Part shown: positions 1 to 6,479 of the stretch, piece by piece
Layout of the letters: each line of letters begins with the position of its first letter
Numbering within the stretch: the stretch's first letter is position 1
NCBI GenBank assembly: GCA_028686565.1
Contig: JAQUBU010000099.1
Coordinates: 1-7,556 of the forward strand
Length of the DNA: 7,556 nt
DNA from: Syntrophomonadaceae bacterium
Lineage (GTDB): Bacteria; Bacillota; Syntrophomonadia; Syntrophomonadales; Syntrophomonadaceae
Direction: 5' to 3'
Program-made: the position numbers and the translations under genes
Notes under the pieces: model-generated
Databases searched by the model: none
What the model was told of the DNA's origin: nothing
What the model saw: the letters and a program-made list of their open reading frames with translations, nothing else

Positions 1-2
1 GG

Positions 3-161
3 GTGGCTTTTATTTATCCCTTGATTATAAAAACTCTTCTGGCAGTTTATGTTGCCAGCTTCGCTTTTGATTCTCTTCATGCTGCCGGTAATATTGTTTT
101 CGCATCTATTTTCGGCAAGCCTTTCTATCAGATTTTGCGCAGATACCGAAAACTATTATAA
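3..161 (+). CDS. C-terminal end of a membrane protein, probably an ECF-transporter S component (5' truncated)
   Basis: An open frame enters from the left edge, in frame with position 3, and ends at TAA 159-161, giving 52 residues. It has a hydrophobic stretch (FIYPLIIKTLLAVYVASFAF), then a short HAAGN segment, a second hydrophobic stretch (IVFASIFGKP) and a basic tail ending RRYRKLL. From memory, an H-A-x-G-N turn followed by a last helix, a GKP motif and a basic amphipathic tail is how many clostridial ECF S components end. These are the substrate-binding membrane subunits of energy-coupling-factor vitamin or cofactor importers. The substrate cannot be told from this tail, and the ATPase and T subunits are not in the window. 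A terminator-like hairpin follows directly, so this is the last gene of its unit. I am fairly sure the frame is coding, because a longer frame over the same bases (49-240) has no ribosome binding site and loses any protein character after the hairpin. The family call is tentative. Confidence 0.55.
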   Translation: MAFIYPLIIKTLLAVYVASFAFDSLHAAGNIVFASIFGKPFYQILRRYRKLL

Positions 162-168
162 AATTAAA

Positions 169-205
169 CCCCCCGCCATAAACCAACGGGAGGTATATTT
201 TTCTT
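169..205 (+). terminator. Probable Rho-independent terminator after the S-component-like gene
   Basis: Bases 169-175 (CCCCCCG) pair with 187-193 (CGGGAGG), with one A-C mismatch and an 11-nt loop. The run TATATTTTTCTT follows. It begins 8 nt after the TAA at 159-161, the expected place for an intrinsic terminator of the plus-strand gene. The mismatch and long loop make it weaker than ideal. Confidence 0.5.
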
Positions 206-250
206 CCGGAATTTGCGAAGAATACTGGAATTTATTTTAACAGCAAACAC

Positions 251-274
251 AGGGCCGGGGTTATTCCCGGCCTT
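251..274. terminator. Hairpin between convergent genes, probable bidirectional terminator
   Basis: GGCCGGG at 253-259 pairs perfectly with CCCGGCC at 266-272 around a 6-nt loop; 251-252 can add an A-T pair and a G-U pair with 273-274. It lies immediately downstream of the TAA (274-276) of the minus-strand permease gene. The T-rich tail is better on the plus strand (TTTATT) than on the minus strand (CTGTGTTTGC). It may therefore also back up termination from the left, and act on the minus strand mainly as a stem protecting the 3' end. Confidence 0.55.
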
Positions 275-1650
275 TATTCAGTTCTTATGGCTTCGAGGGC
301 ACTTAGTTTCATTGCTCTTCGGGCCGGGGAATAACCGGAAATAATACCAACTATGGTGGCAAAAACTACTGCCGAAAGGCCGAGTTCAAAAGTAATAACC
401 GAGATTCCCGTGTTGCTTCCCATATTTCCCATAAAACCTGCTGTAATTTTGTTCAAACCAAAAGATACCAGGCCGCTGAAGATTAAACCTATACAGCCAC
501 CGCCAAAACCAATCATGGCCGCTTCAAGCAGGAAAAGATTTTTGATATCGGTCAGCCGGGCTCCCAGCACCTTGATTACGCCGATTTCCCGGGTTCTTTC
601 ATAAATGCTCATGATCATGGTGTTGGTAATACCAATGGCCGCTACCAGCAGGCTGACTGCACCAATGCCGCCCAGTATGGCCTGCATCTTGCGGGAGGTA
701 TCTTTCATGGATTGGACCATATCCGATAGGCTGCTGGCTTGAAATCCCATGGCTTTAATCTGTTCCTGTACAATTTCAACCTGCCCAATATCCTTAACTT
801 TAACTTTTATATTTTGATATTGCTCCTCCTCATTCCTTTTTCTGGATTGGGCATCATTTTTTGTGAATTTATTATCTTCCTTAAGTATAGCTTCCAGAAC
901 AGCAATGTTCATATAGGCGCTGTAATCTTTTTCGCCAAAACTTTCACTGAGAATTCCCACCCCTTTTACCTGGTGCAGCGGGGGCGGTGCGGATTCATTT
1001 TCATTGGCAGGAGTATTACTGCGGCGTTCACCATAGAGCAAATTGGATGTCATTATCAGCTTGTTGCTTATCAAATCTACCGGGGGCGGTGGTGCATTTT
1101 CTCCATTAAACATACGATAATTGAATTCCTGATTTCGCAAGCGGGGATTGCGAAAGTTGAAAGCTACTTGCTTGCCGAAAACCAGGGTGTCTTTGTCTGA
1201 TGGAAACAATAAGCGTCCGTTTTCCGTTTTAAAGTCAAAGGATTCCATAAGTTCGGGATTAATGCCTATTACATTGACATCACCCACCATTTTGCCGATT
1301 GCAATGCGCATATAGGCGGACTTGGCCGGCAACACAGCTTCTACTCCAGAGATGTTTTCCAGCTTGGTGACTGCATTATCGTCAAGTTTTGCTTCATTTG
1401 AAGCTTGAGACGAGGTTTGGGCAATCATCATGGGACCCGCAAATCCACCAGAAGAATGGACCTCGATTACATTTAAACTTCCCATCCTGGAAATGCTTTC
1501 CTTAAAACTGCGATCCATGGCTATACCAAGTGAAAGCATTATTACAATCGAACTGGTTCCAATTACTACCCCAAGTAAAGTGAGGATAGTCCGGGTCTTT
1601 CTGCGCATTAGATTACTGAAGCTCATCTTTAGCAGATCGAGGCTATTCAT
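274..1650 (-). CDS. MacB/FtsX-type ABC transporter permease
   Basis: This is a 458-residue permease of the MacB family, the type VII ABC transporters that use mechanotransmission rather than moving substrate through the membrane. Residues 1-20 are a basic cytoplasmic start (NLMRRKTRTILTLLG), and the first membrane helix spans about 21-43. An extracytoplasmic MacB_PCD-like domain covers about 44-320. Three further helices lie near 323-349, 370-398 and 418-442. The cytoplasmic loop IYERTREIGVIKVLGA (349-364) is the conserved FtsX-family coupling segment, and the C-terminus SPARRAMKLSALEAIRTE matches the usual Y/S-PARRA...P/A-EALR ending. An unusual feature is a charged, proline-rich stretch around 165-225 with two APPP clusters (186-190 and 221-224). 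The ATG at 1650 overlaps the upstream gene by 8 nt. A GAGG lies 12 nt before it, so translation is probably coupled. The substrate is unknown. Confidence 0.9.
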   Translation of the reverse strand: MNSLDLLKMSFSNLMRRKTRTILTLLGVVIGTSSIVIMLSLGIAMDRSFKESISRMGSLNVIEVHSSGGFAGPMMIAQTSSQASNEAKLDDNAVTKLENISGVEAVLPAKSAYMRIAIGKMVGDVNVIGINPELMESFDFKTENGRLLFPSDKDTLVFGKQVAFNFRNPRLRNQEFNYRMFNGENAPPPPVDLISNKLIMTSNLLYGERRSNTPANENESAPPPLHQVKGVGILSESFGEKDYSAYMNIAVLEAILKEDNKFTKNDAQSRKRNEEEQYQNIKVKVKDIGQVEIVQEQIKAMGFQASSLSDMVQSMKDTSRKMQAILGGIGAVSLLVAAIGITNTMIMSIYERTREIGVIKVLGARLTDIKNLFLLEAAMIGFGGGCIGLIFSGLVSFGLNKITAGFMGNMGSNTGISVITFELGLSAVVFATIVGIISGYSPARRAMKLSALEAIRTE

Positions 1651-3349
1651 CTAAACTCACATCCTCTATTTTCCGGCTGCGTTTTCGGCGGATAACCCAT
1701 CCCAGCAAGCCCAGAGCAAAGAGTCCGATCCCAATAAGCACCGGCTTTTTCCAGACCGGATCTTTGTTTTGTTCCATATCCATAGCAGGATTTATCATAG
1801 GCGGTGCTGCTTGTTTCATTACCTGCATATCGAAGCTTTTTTCACTTTTGTAATGCTTGCCGATATCATCATCATAATCAAAAATAATTTTACCAGTTAT
1901 TTTGCCTTCTTGCTCCGGGGTAATGGTAACATCATAATAATCGCTTTTACCGGATTCAAGGTTGCCTATATATACATTACCATCTTTAACTTTGAAATTT
2001 CCTTCGGTATGGATCATTAAATTACGGATTAGAGAACGCCCTGTATTATAATAGTCTACTGAAATGGCTAAAGGTGCCCCGGCAAAGGCTTCTGTGGGCA
2101 TCTCAATTTCCGAAGCCAGCAGTTTGATTTCCTGGGTGACCGGAATACCGATTAATTCTTTCCCGGTGTACTTGGTTCCCTTGCTGTCTTCATATTCAAT
2201 ATCCACAGTAATGTTGTAATTCTTGTTGGCAGCATCTACCTTGGGTTTCAGTCTTATAATACGCTGTACACTGCTGCCTGCAGGGATATTGTCAACAAAG
2301 AAAGAATTGCTGTTATTCACCGGGGAAAACATGTTTTCCTCAAAACTCAAACTGATTTTTATATTATTAATATCTTTTCCTTGACTGGTATTGAGAAAGG
2401 AGATTTGAAGGGGAAACACTACCCCGGCACGGACATACTCACCAGCATAAGAGTAATTGTCAATAATTAGTTTGGGAGTAGCTTTCTTGTTCTGACCTTC
2501 CGGTCCAGTTCCTTCTACAGTAATAAATACTTTTGCTTCCTTGCTGTAATCCTTGTTGGATTCATCCTTGTATTTCATGCTTAAATCCAGGGGATAGGTG
2601 CCGCTTTCCATACTTGGATCAGCGTAGATTTTAAAAGGTGCAAATTTGAATTCCCTGCCTTTGAATTCTTTCAGGTAAAAGGTGTCCAAAGGCTGGTCCA
2701 GCCTTAACCCATTGGCAGTAAATCCGGCTAGTTTTACTTCGATATTTCGAGCCGTTAACTCGCCATCATTCATAATCTTTAGCTCAACAGTCTTGCTCTC
2801 GCCGCTGTCCAATTGATCGTTTTCCAATTGTATTCCCATCAGCTTTAGGAGCGGTATTTTGTTATCATTGACAATCTTTACGTAGATAGTGTCCGATGCA
2901 CTGCCTGACATGCCGGTCTGACTGCTGTAATCGATTTTTACTCCCAGGGGATAGATCTTTGATTCAGCAGTTGGAGCTGCTTTCATTTTAAAAAATATCG
3001 CGTTGCCCGAGCTATTGCCACCAATCGAACTCATACTGGTCTGGAGTGACATTTTACCAAGTTCAAAGGGGAATTTATCCACATCACTGACGACCAGGGA
3101 GACATTTATATTTTTGGCTTCGCCATTGTGGAGGTTTTCCACCGGTATAATAAGGGTGCCTTCTTCTCCGGCATTGAATACCGGCATTGAATTGCTTCTG
3201 CCGATCACCAATTTCGGTTCTTCAGAGACAAATTGTTCGGTAGCAGCAAGCAATTCTCCGGTGTTCCCGTTTACATTCAGCAAAGAAAAAGCCGGTACAG
3301 CAAAAAACAAAAATAATACAAGGATTGGCAATATAAATTTAGGCTTCAT
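1643..3349 (-). CDS. Secreted, membrane-anchored Ig-like repeat protein (COG1361/CARDB-like), transporter-associated
   Basis: This is a 568-residue exported protein. Residues 1-20 form a Sec signal peptide (KPK start, hydrophobic core FILPILVLFLFF, likely cleavage after VPA). Four beta-rich repeats follow at about 46-160, 165-279, 292-405 and 406-511. Each has an N/D-x-G turn early and closes with a Y-x-D/S-x-x-G/N-x-x-Y type strand pair. The best copies are EYEDSKGTKY (385-394) and DYDDDIGKHY (491-500). A Pro/Met-rich linker (515-528) leads to one membrane helix (535-553) and a basic stop-transfer run (RRKRSRK), so the repeats face outside and a short tail faces the cytoplasm. These repeats resemble COG1361/CARDB modules, known as adhesion or scaffold domains. 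Its place between ATPase and permease genes suggests it is the extracellular partner of the transporter. The start at 3349 is chosen for its GGAGG 9 nt upstream and the signal peptide directly after it. A longer frame from 3451 would bury the signal peptide. Confidence 0.8.
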   Translation of the reverse strand: MKPKFILPILVLFLFFAVPAFSLLNVNGNTGELLAATEQFVSEEPKLVIGRSNSMPVFNAGEEGTLIIPVENLHNGEAKNINVSLVVSDVDKFPFELGKMSLQTSMSSIGGNSSGNAIFFKMKAAPTAESKIYPLGVKIDYSSQTGMSGSASDTIYVKIVNDNKIPLLKLMGIQLENDQLDSGESKTVELKIMNDGELTARNIEVKLAGFTANGLRLDQPLDTFYLKEFKGREFKFAPFKIYADPSMESGTYPLDLSMKYKDESNKDYSKEAKVFITVEGTGPEGQNKKATPKLIIDNYSYAGEYVRAGVVFPLQISFLNTSQGKDINNIKISLSFEENMFSPVNNSNSFFVDNIPAGSSVQRIIRLKPKVDAANKNYNITVDIEYEDSKGTKYTGKELIGIPVTQEIKLLASEIEMPTEAFAGAPLAISVDYYNTGRSLIRNLMIHTEGNFKVKDGNVYIGNLESGKSDYYDVTITPEQEGKITGKIIFDYDDDIGKHYKSEKSFDMQVMKQAAPPMINPAMDMEQNKDPVWKKPVLIGIGLFALGLLGWVIRRKRSRKIEDVSLDE

Positions 3350-4097
3350 TGATATTTTCCTCCATTTCCGGGTAATTAAATTTGATTTCTTCGATATTTC
3401 CGTCCAGGAAATAGACGACCTGGTCAGCGAAACGGGCAATGTTACTGTCATGGGTCACAATTATCAAGGTCTGTTGGTTATCACGGGCCAGTCCCATCAT
3501 GAGCTGCATAACTTCAAGCGAAGTCTTGGAGTCCAGATTCCCGGTAGGTTCATCAGCAAGAATGATAGGAGGGCTGCTGACAAAAGCGCGGGCAATTCCC
3601 ACCCGCTGCTGCTGCCCGCCGCTCATTTCCGATGGCTTATGTTTCAGGTGTTTTTTTAAACCCACAGATTTCAAAATAGAAGCTGCTAATCTGTCCCGTT
3701 CCGGTTTTTTCATGCCACGGAAAGCCAGGGGCAGGCTAACATTTTCCAGGGCAGAAAAGGCGGGCAGGAGATTAAAAGATTGAAAAATAAAACCTATATG
3801 TTTTTGTCTGAACAGGGATAATTGATTTTCATCCATTTGCTCAATTCTTTTGCCATTAATAAGAATACTGCCCCGGCTGGGCTTCTCCAATCCGGCTATG
3901 AGATTTAGAAGGGTGCTTTTGCCGGAACCGGAAGTCCCCAAAATACAGCATATTTCCCCGGCATTAATATTGAGAGAAACATCATTCAGGGCTATTACTT
4001 TTTGTTCTCCTATTTTATATACTTTTCGAAGATTATGTATTTCAACAGCATTTTTTATAGCTCTTTCCTCCTTTTCTTCATTACTTATAATAGTCAT
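3339..4097 (-). CDS. ABC transporter ATP-binding protein, MacB/LolD family
   Basis: This is a 252-residue cytoplasmic ATPase that powers the permease encoded two genes downstream. All nucleotide-binding motifs are intact: Walker A GTSGSGKST (54-62), Q-loop Gln106 in FIFQSFNLLP, signature MSGGQQQR (158-165), Walker B IILADEP with catalytic Glu183, D-loop NLDS (187-190) and switch His216 in VTHD. The FQSFNLLP and ADEPTGNLDS sequences are typical of the LolD/MacB/FtsE-like group. The C-terminus is acidic and overlaps the next start codon by 11 nt (stop at 3339-3341, next ATG at 3347-3349). The start is uncertain. ATG 4097 is the only conventional start but has no visible Shine-Dalgarno, and the first 13-16 residues (NEEKEERAIKN) precede the usual family start (x-VEIHNLRKVYK). 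A strong GGAGG lies inside the frame before an ATA codon. It is the first gene of the operon. Confidence 0.92.
   Translation of the reverse strand: MTIISNEEKEERAIKNAVEIHNLRKVYKIGEQKVIALNDVSLNINAGEICCILGTSGSGKSTLLNLIAGLEKPSRGSILINGKRIEQMDENQLSLFRQKHIGFIFQSFNLLPAFSALENVSLPLAFRGMKKPERDRLAASILKSVGLKKHLKHKPSEMSGGQQQRVGIARAFVSSPPIILADEPTGNLDSKTSLEVMQLMMGLARDNQQTLIIVTHDSNIARFADQVVYFLDGNIEEIKFNYPEMEENINEA
3359..3363 (-). promoter_or_regulatory. Ribosome binding site that fixes the start of the Ig-like protein
   Basis: The minus strand reads GGAGG, 9 nt before ATG 3349-3347 and inside the end of the ATPase gene. It supports the short start with an N-terminal signal peptide over the longer frame opening at 3451, and it fits translational coupling across the 11-nt overlap. 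Confidence 0.75.
4067..4071 (-). promoter_or_regulatory. Strong Shine-Dalgarno-like site inside the start of the ATPase gene
   Basis: The minus strand reads AAGGAGG with its GGAGG core here. An in-frame ATA codon lies 8 nt downstream (4058-4056), at the point where the protein begins to resemble family N-termini. ATA is a very rare start codon, so this could be a true start, a chance Glu-Lys coding run, or a trace of a changed start codon. Confidence 0.35.
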
Positions 4098-4137
4098 ACT
4101 AAAAATGGTTAAAATATCTTACACTTTTTAGCGCAAA

Positions 4138-4166
4138 AGTATATACTTACAAAATCCGGACAAAAA
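4138..4166 (-). promoter_or_regulatory. Weak candidate promoter for the ABC operon
   Basis: On the minus strand, TATACT at 4143-4138 is a fair -10 box. Seventeen bases upstream lies only TTTTTG (4166-4161), a poor -35; TTGTCC (4163-4158) is nearer consensus but only 14 bp away. The -10 sits inside the 12-bp palindrome AAGTATATACTT (4137-4148), which could be a regulator site. No better candidate was seen before the ATPase start at 4097. Confidence 0.3.
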
Positions 4167-4199
4167 GCAAATAACTTTATGATTCTATTGTTTTTTGTC
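4159..4199. repeat. Imperfect inverted repeat in the divergent intergenic region
   Basis: GACAAAAAGCAA (4159-4170) and TTGTTTTTTGTC (4188-4199) form 12-bp arms, with one G-T mismatch, around a 17-nt centre. It lies upstream of the good plus-strand -35 box and upstream of the minus-strand -10 candidate, so it could be a shared operator. The arms are A/T-rich, so chance is a real alternative. Confidence 0.35.
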
Positions 4200-4224
4200 G
4201 AAAAAAAGTCTTGTATGAAATACA

Positions 4225-4253
4225 TTGACTATTATACGATATATTAATATATT
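4225..4253 (+). promoter_or_regulatory. Sigma-A type promoter for the diguanylate cyclase gene
   Basis: TTGACT (4225-4230) is followed after exactly 17 bp by TATATT (4248-4253). These are five of six matches to each consensus hexamer. The predicted transcript start is near 4260, giving a leader of about 40 nt. A perfect 14-bp palindrome ATATATTAATATAT (4239-4252) covers the end of the spacer and most of the -10 box, and could be a repressor site, though it is pure A/T. Confidence 0.65.
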
Positions 4254-4300
4254 AATTCTTTATCCAAGAAAAATCAGGCTAAATATTGAGGGGGTTGTAT

Positions 4301-6328
4301 ATGGCCTGTATTGAGAATTTTCATCAATCCATAGTTGATAATATGATTAATGGCTATGTTTGTTTTAAGGGCATTGCTGATGAAGAAGGAGTGCTGACAG
4401 ATTATCAGATAGTTCAGGTGAACCCGGCATTTCAAGCAATGCTTGGCCTGAAAGCAGCGGATATCACTGGTCGGCGGATTGGTATTGCTTTTTCTTCACT
4501 TATTCCTGAAACAGTTAATATTATTAGTGTTTTCAACCAAATAGCTCAAGCTGGAAGCCGGAAAACTTATGAACAATATTCACAAAGCCTGAAAAAATGG
4601 TATTGGGTATTTGCATATAGCCCTCAGCCTGAATACGTCATTGTAATGTTAACCGATATTACGCGGCTTAAACAGACCGAAGAGAATCTGCGGGAAAGCG
4701 AAGCTATGTGGAAATTCGCATTGGAAGGCAGCGGGGACGGAGTCTGGGATTGGGATTATGCAAGGAAGTACATTTTTTACTCCCGGCAATGGAAGGCCAT
4801 ACTGGGACATACCGATGATGAGATCAGCAGCAGCATAGATGAATGGGATAGCCGGATTCATCCTGATGACCGGACAGAGGTTTATGAAAACCTGGAAAAA
4901 CATTTAAAAGGAGAAACACATTACTATAATAGTGAACATCGTCTCAAGTGCAAAGATGGCCGGTATAAATGGGTTTTAGATCGGGGATTGGTTGTAAGCC
5001 GGGATTGTGATGGAAATCCTTTGCGAATTATTGGCACTAAATCTGATATCAGTGCAAGGAAAAGAATTGAAAACGTTTTACAAAGAGAAGAAGAAAATTT
5101 CAGAAATTTTTTTAATACAGTAGATGAATTTCTTTTTGTGCTGGACCAGCAGGGGATTATTAATAAAGTAAATCAGGCAGTTCTGGATCGCCTGGGGTAT
5201 AAAGAAGATGAACTGGTAGGGCAAAGCATATTATTTATTCATCCGCTGGAAAGCCGGGATGAAGCAAAAAATATTTTAGCCGGTATAATCCAGGGACAGG
5301 AAATAAACAGTCTGATACCATTAGTGAGCAAAAACGGAGCGATTATTCCCGTTGAAACAAGAGCCGTAAAAGGTTATTGGAGCGGTGAAAAAGTTCTTTT
5401 TGGATTTAGTAAGGATATTTCCCATATAACTCTGTCCGAAGCCAAATACTCCCGGGCTTTTTATCATAATGGTTCATTGATGAGCATCAGTACTCTGGAT
5501 GAAGGAAAATATCTCGAAGTCAACGACAGCTTTTGCGAGAAACTCGGGTACAGACGTGAGGAAATACTTGGCTTTACTTCTCTGGAGCTTGGTATATATA
5601 GCAGCCAGACTGAACGGGACCAAATTAAGGATGCTTTGATGACACAAGGCAGAGTGCGTGATTATGAAATTATCGTTACTAGTAAGAACGGGCAGAAACT
5701 AGTTGGTATTGCATCGATGGACCTGATCAAGGTTCAGTCTGAGGAATATCTTTTGACCATTGTGAACGACATTACTGAACGCAGGAGGATGAGCGAGGAA
5801 CTGCAGAAGAAGAACCGGCAGCTGGAAAAAATTAATAGTATATTGAAACTGCAGGCAACAACTGATAGCCTGACGCAATTATTTAACCATCGTCATACTA
5901 TGGAAAGTCTGCAATCGGAAATTAAGAGGGCGTATCGCTACCATCACCCTTTAAGTATCATGATGATGGATTTGGACCATTTTAAAAAAGTAAACGATAT
6001 CTATGGGCACCAGGTAGGTGACGAAGTTTTGATAACAACCGCACAGATTATTAAAAACAATCTGCGGAATGTTGATATCGCTGGGCGTTACGGAGGCGAA
6101 GAATTTCTGCTTATCTTGCCTCAGACTGATTTACAAAACAGTCTGCAGGTAGCACAGCGTATTCGCTTACAGATAGAGCAAGCCAATTTTAAACAGCAGG
6201 ATTTAAAGATTACCATAAGTATTGGAGTGGCCCAGTACAACGACGAGGATATGGAACATTTTATAAAAAGGGTCGACAGTCTTCTCTATCTGGCTAAAAA
6301 TAATGGGCGCAATCGTATTGAAGCATAG
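4301..6328 (+). CDS. Diguanylate cyclase with four PAS sensor domains (PAS-PAS-PAS-PAS-GGDEF)
   Basis: This 675-residue soluble signalling protein is predicted to make cyclic di-GMP from two GTP. No signal peptide or membrane helix is visible. The PAS-like domains lie near 7-122, 134-254, 264-377 and 381-494. The first is divergent (YQIVQVNPAFQAMLGL). The second is a PAS_3-type fold (GVWDWDYARKYIFYS, IHPDD, then a PAC segment KDGRYKWVLDRG). The last two carry the common N-xx-LGY core (RLGYKEDELVG and KLGYRREEILG). A coiled-coil-like linker (495-518) leads to a GGDEF domain at about 519-675. Its metal-site segment is MMDLDHFKKVNDIYGH (555-570), its active-site loop is GGEEF (598-602), and its RNVD (589-592) lies exactly five residues earlier, the canonical product-inhibition site. 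The enzyme therefore looks active and feedback-inhibited. ATG 4301 is preferred because GAGGGGG (4288-4294) ends 6 nt before it; a TTG at 4286 overlaps that site. No EAL or HD-GYP domain is present. The sensed ligand is unknown. Confidence 0.93.
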   Translation: MACIENFHQSIVDNMINGYVCFKGIADEEGVLTDYQIVQVNPAFQAMLGLKAADITGRRIGIAFSSLIPETVNIISVFNQIAQAGSRKTYEQYSQSLKKWYWVFAYSPQPEYVIVMLTDITRLKQTEENLRESEAMWKFALEGSGDGVWDWDYARKYIFYSRQWKAILGHTDDEISSSIDEWDSRIHPDDRTEVYENLEKHLKGETHYYNSEHRLKCKDGRYKWVLDRGLVVSRDCDGNPLRIIGTKSDISARKRIENVLQREEENFRNFFNTVDEFLFVLDQQGIINKVNQAVLDRLGYKEDELVGQSILFIHPLESRDEAKNILAGIIQGQEINSLIPLVSKNGAIIPVETRAVKGYWSGEKVLFGFSKDISHITLSEAKYSRAFYHNGSLMSISTLDEGKYLEVNDSFCEKLGYRREEILGFTSLELGIYSSQTERDQIKDALMTQGRVRDYEIIVTSKNGQKLVGIASMDLIKVQSEEYLLTIVNDITERRRMSEELQKKNRQLEKINSILKLQATTDSLTQLFNHRHTMESLQSEIKRAYRYHHPLSIMMMDLDHFKKVNDIYGHQVGDEVLITTAQIIKNNLRNVDIAGRYGGEEFLLILPQTDLQNSLQVAQRIRLQIEQANFKQQDLKITISIGVAQYNDEDMEHFIKRVDSLLYLAKNNGRNRIEA

Positions 6329-6355
6329 AATTAAGTGATAAAGTATTAAAAAATT

Positions 6356-6387
6356 GCAAAACAGGCACCGGGAGGTGCCTGTTTTGC
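6356..6387. terminator. Strong intrinsic terminator after the diguanylate cyclase gene
   Basis: GCAAAACAGGCACC (6356-6369) and GGTGCCTGTTTTGC (6374-6387) form a perfect 14-bp stem with a GGGA tetraloop, 27 nt after the stop codon. The lower stem supplies an A-tract on one side and a U-tract on the other, so the GC core AGGCACC/GGTGCCT is followed by GTTTTGCTGT. On the opposite strand the tail TTTTGCAATTTTTTAA is even more U-rich, so it may work in both directions. Confidence 0.85.
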
Positions 6388-6479
6388 TGTAATCCTTGAA
6401 AATAAGCATAAATTTATTAAAAAAATGATTTAAGGAGGAATATTGACGGCAGAGCTAGAATAATTAATTAATAAAATAT

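Noticed and set aside
49..240. 63-residue plus-strand frame MLPASLLILFMLPVILF...
   Set aside because: It has no ribosome binding site and overlaps, in another frame, the better-looking membrane-protein tail ending at 161. Its second half runs through the terminator-like hairpin and looks like random translation.
739..1200. 153-residue plus-strand frame opposite the permease
   Set aside because: The opposite strand encodes a well-matched MacB-type ectodomain; this frame has no ribosome site or recognisable domain and is an antisense shadow.
3350..3451. 34-residue N-terminal extension of the Ig-like protein
   Set aside because: It lies wholly within the ATPase gene, has no ribosome site, and would place a signal peptide internally. 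ATG 3349 has a GGAGG and a proper signal peptide.
3003..3783. Plus-strand frames opposite the ATPase and signal-peptide region
   Set aside because: The minus strand carries intact ABC motifs and an exported protein; the plus frames lack start signals and family features.
4286..4300. TTG start at 4286 for the diguanylate cyclase
   Set aside because: The TTG overlaps the GAGGGGG that serves ATG 4301 and has no Shine-Dalgarno of its own.
6443..6471. TTGACG at 6443-6448 as a -35 box for the YedE-like gene
   Set aside because: At 16-18 bp spacing only AATTAA-like sequence is present, with poor -10 matches. The good TATAAT at 6497 is too far away.
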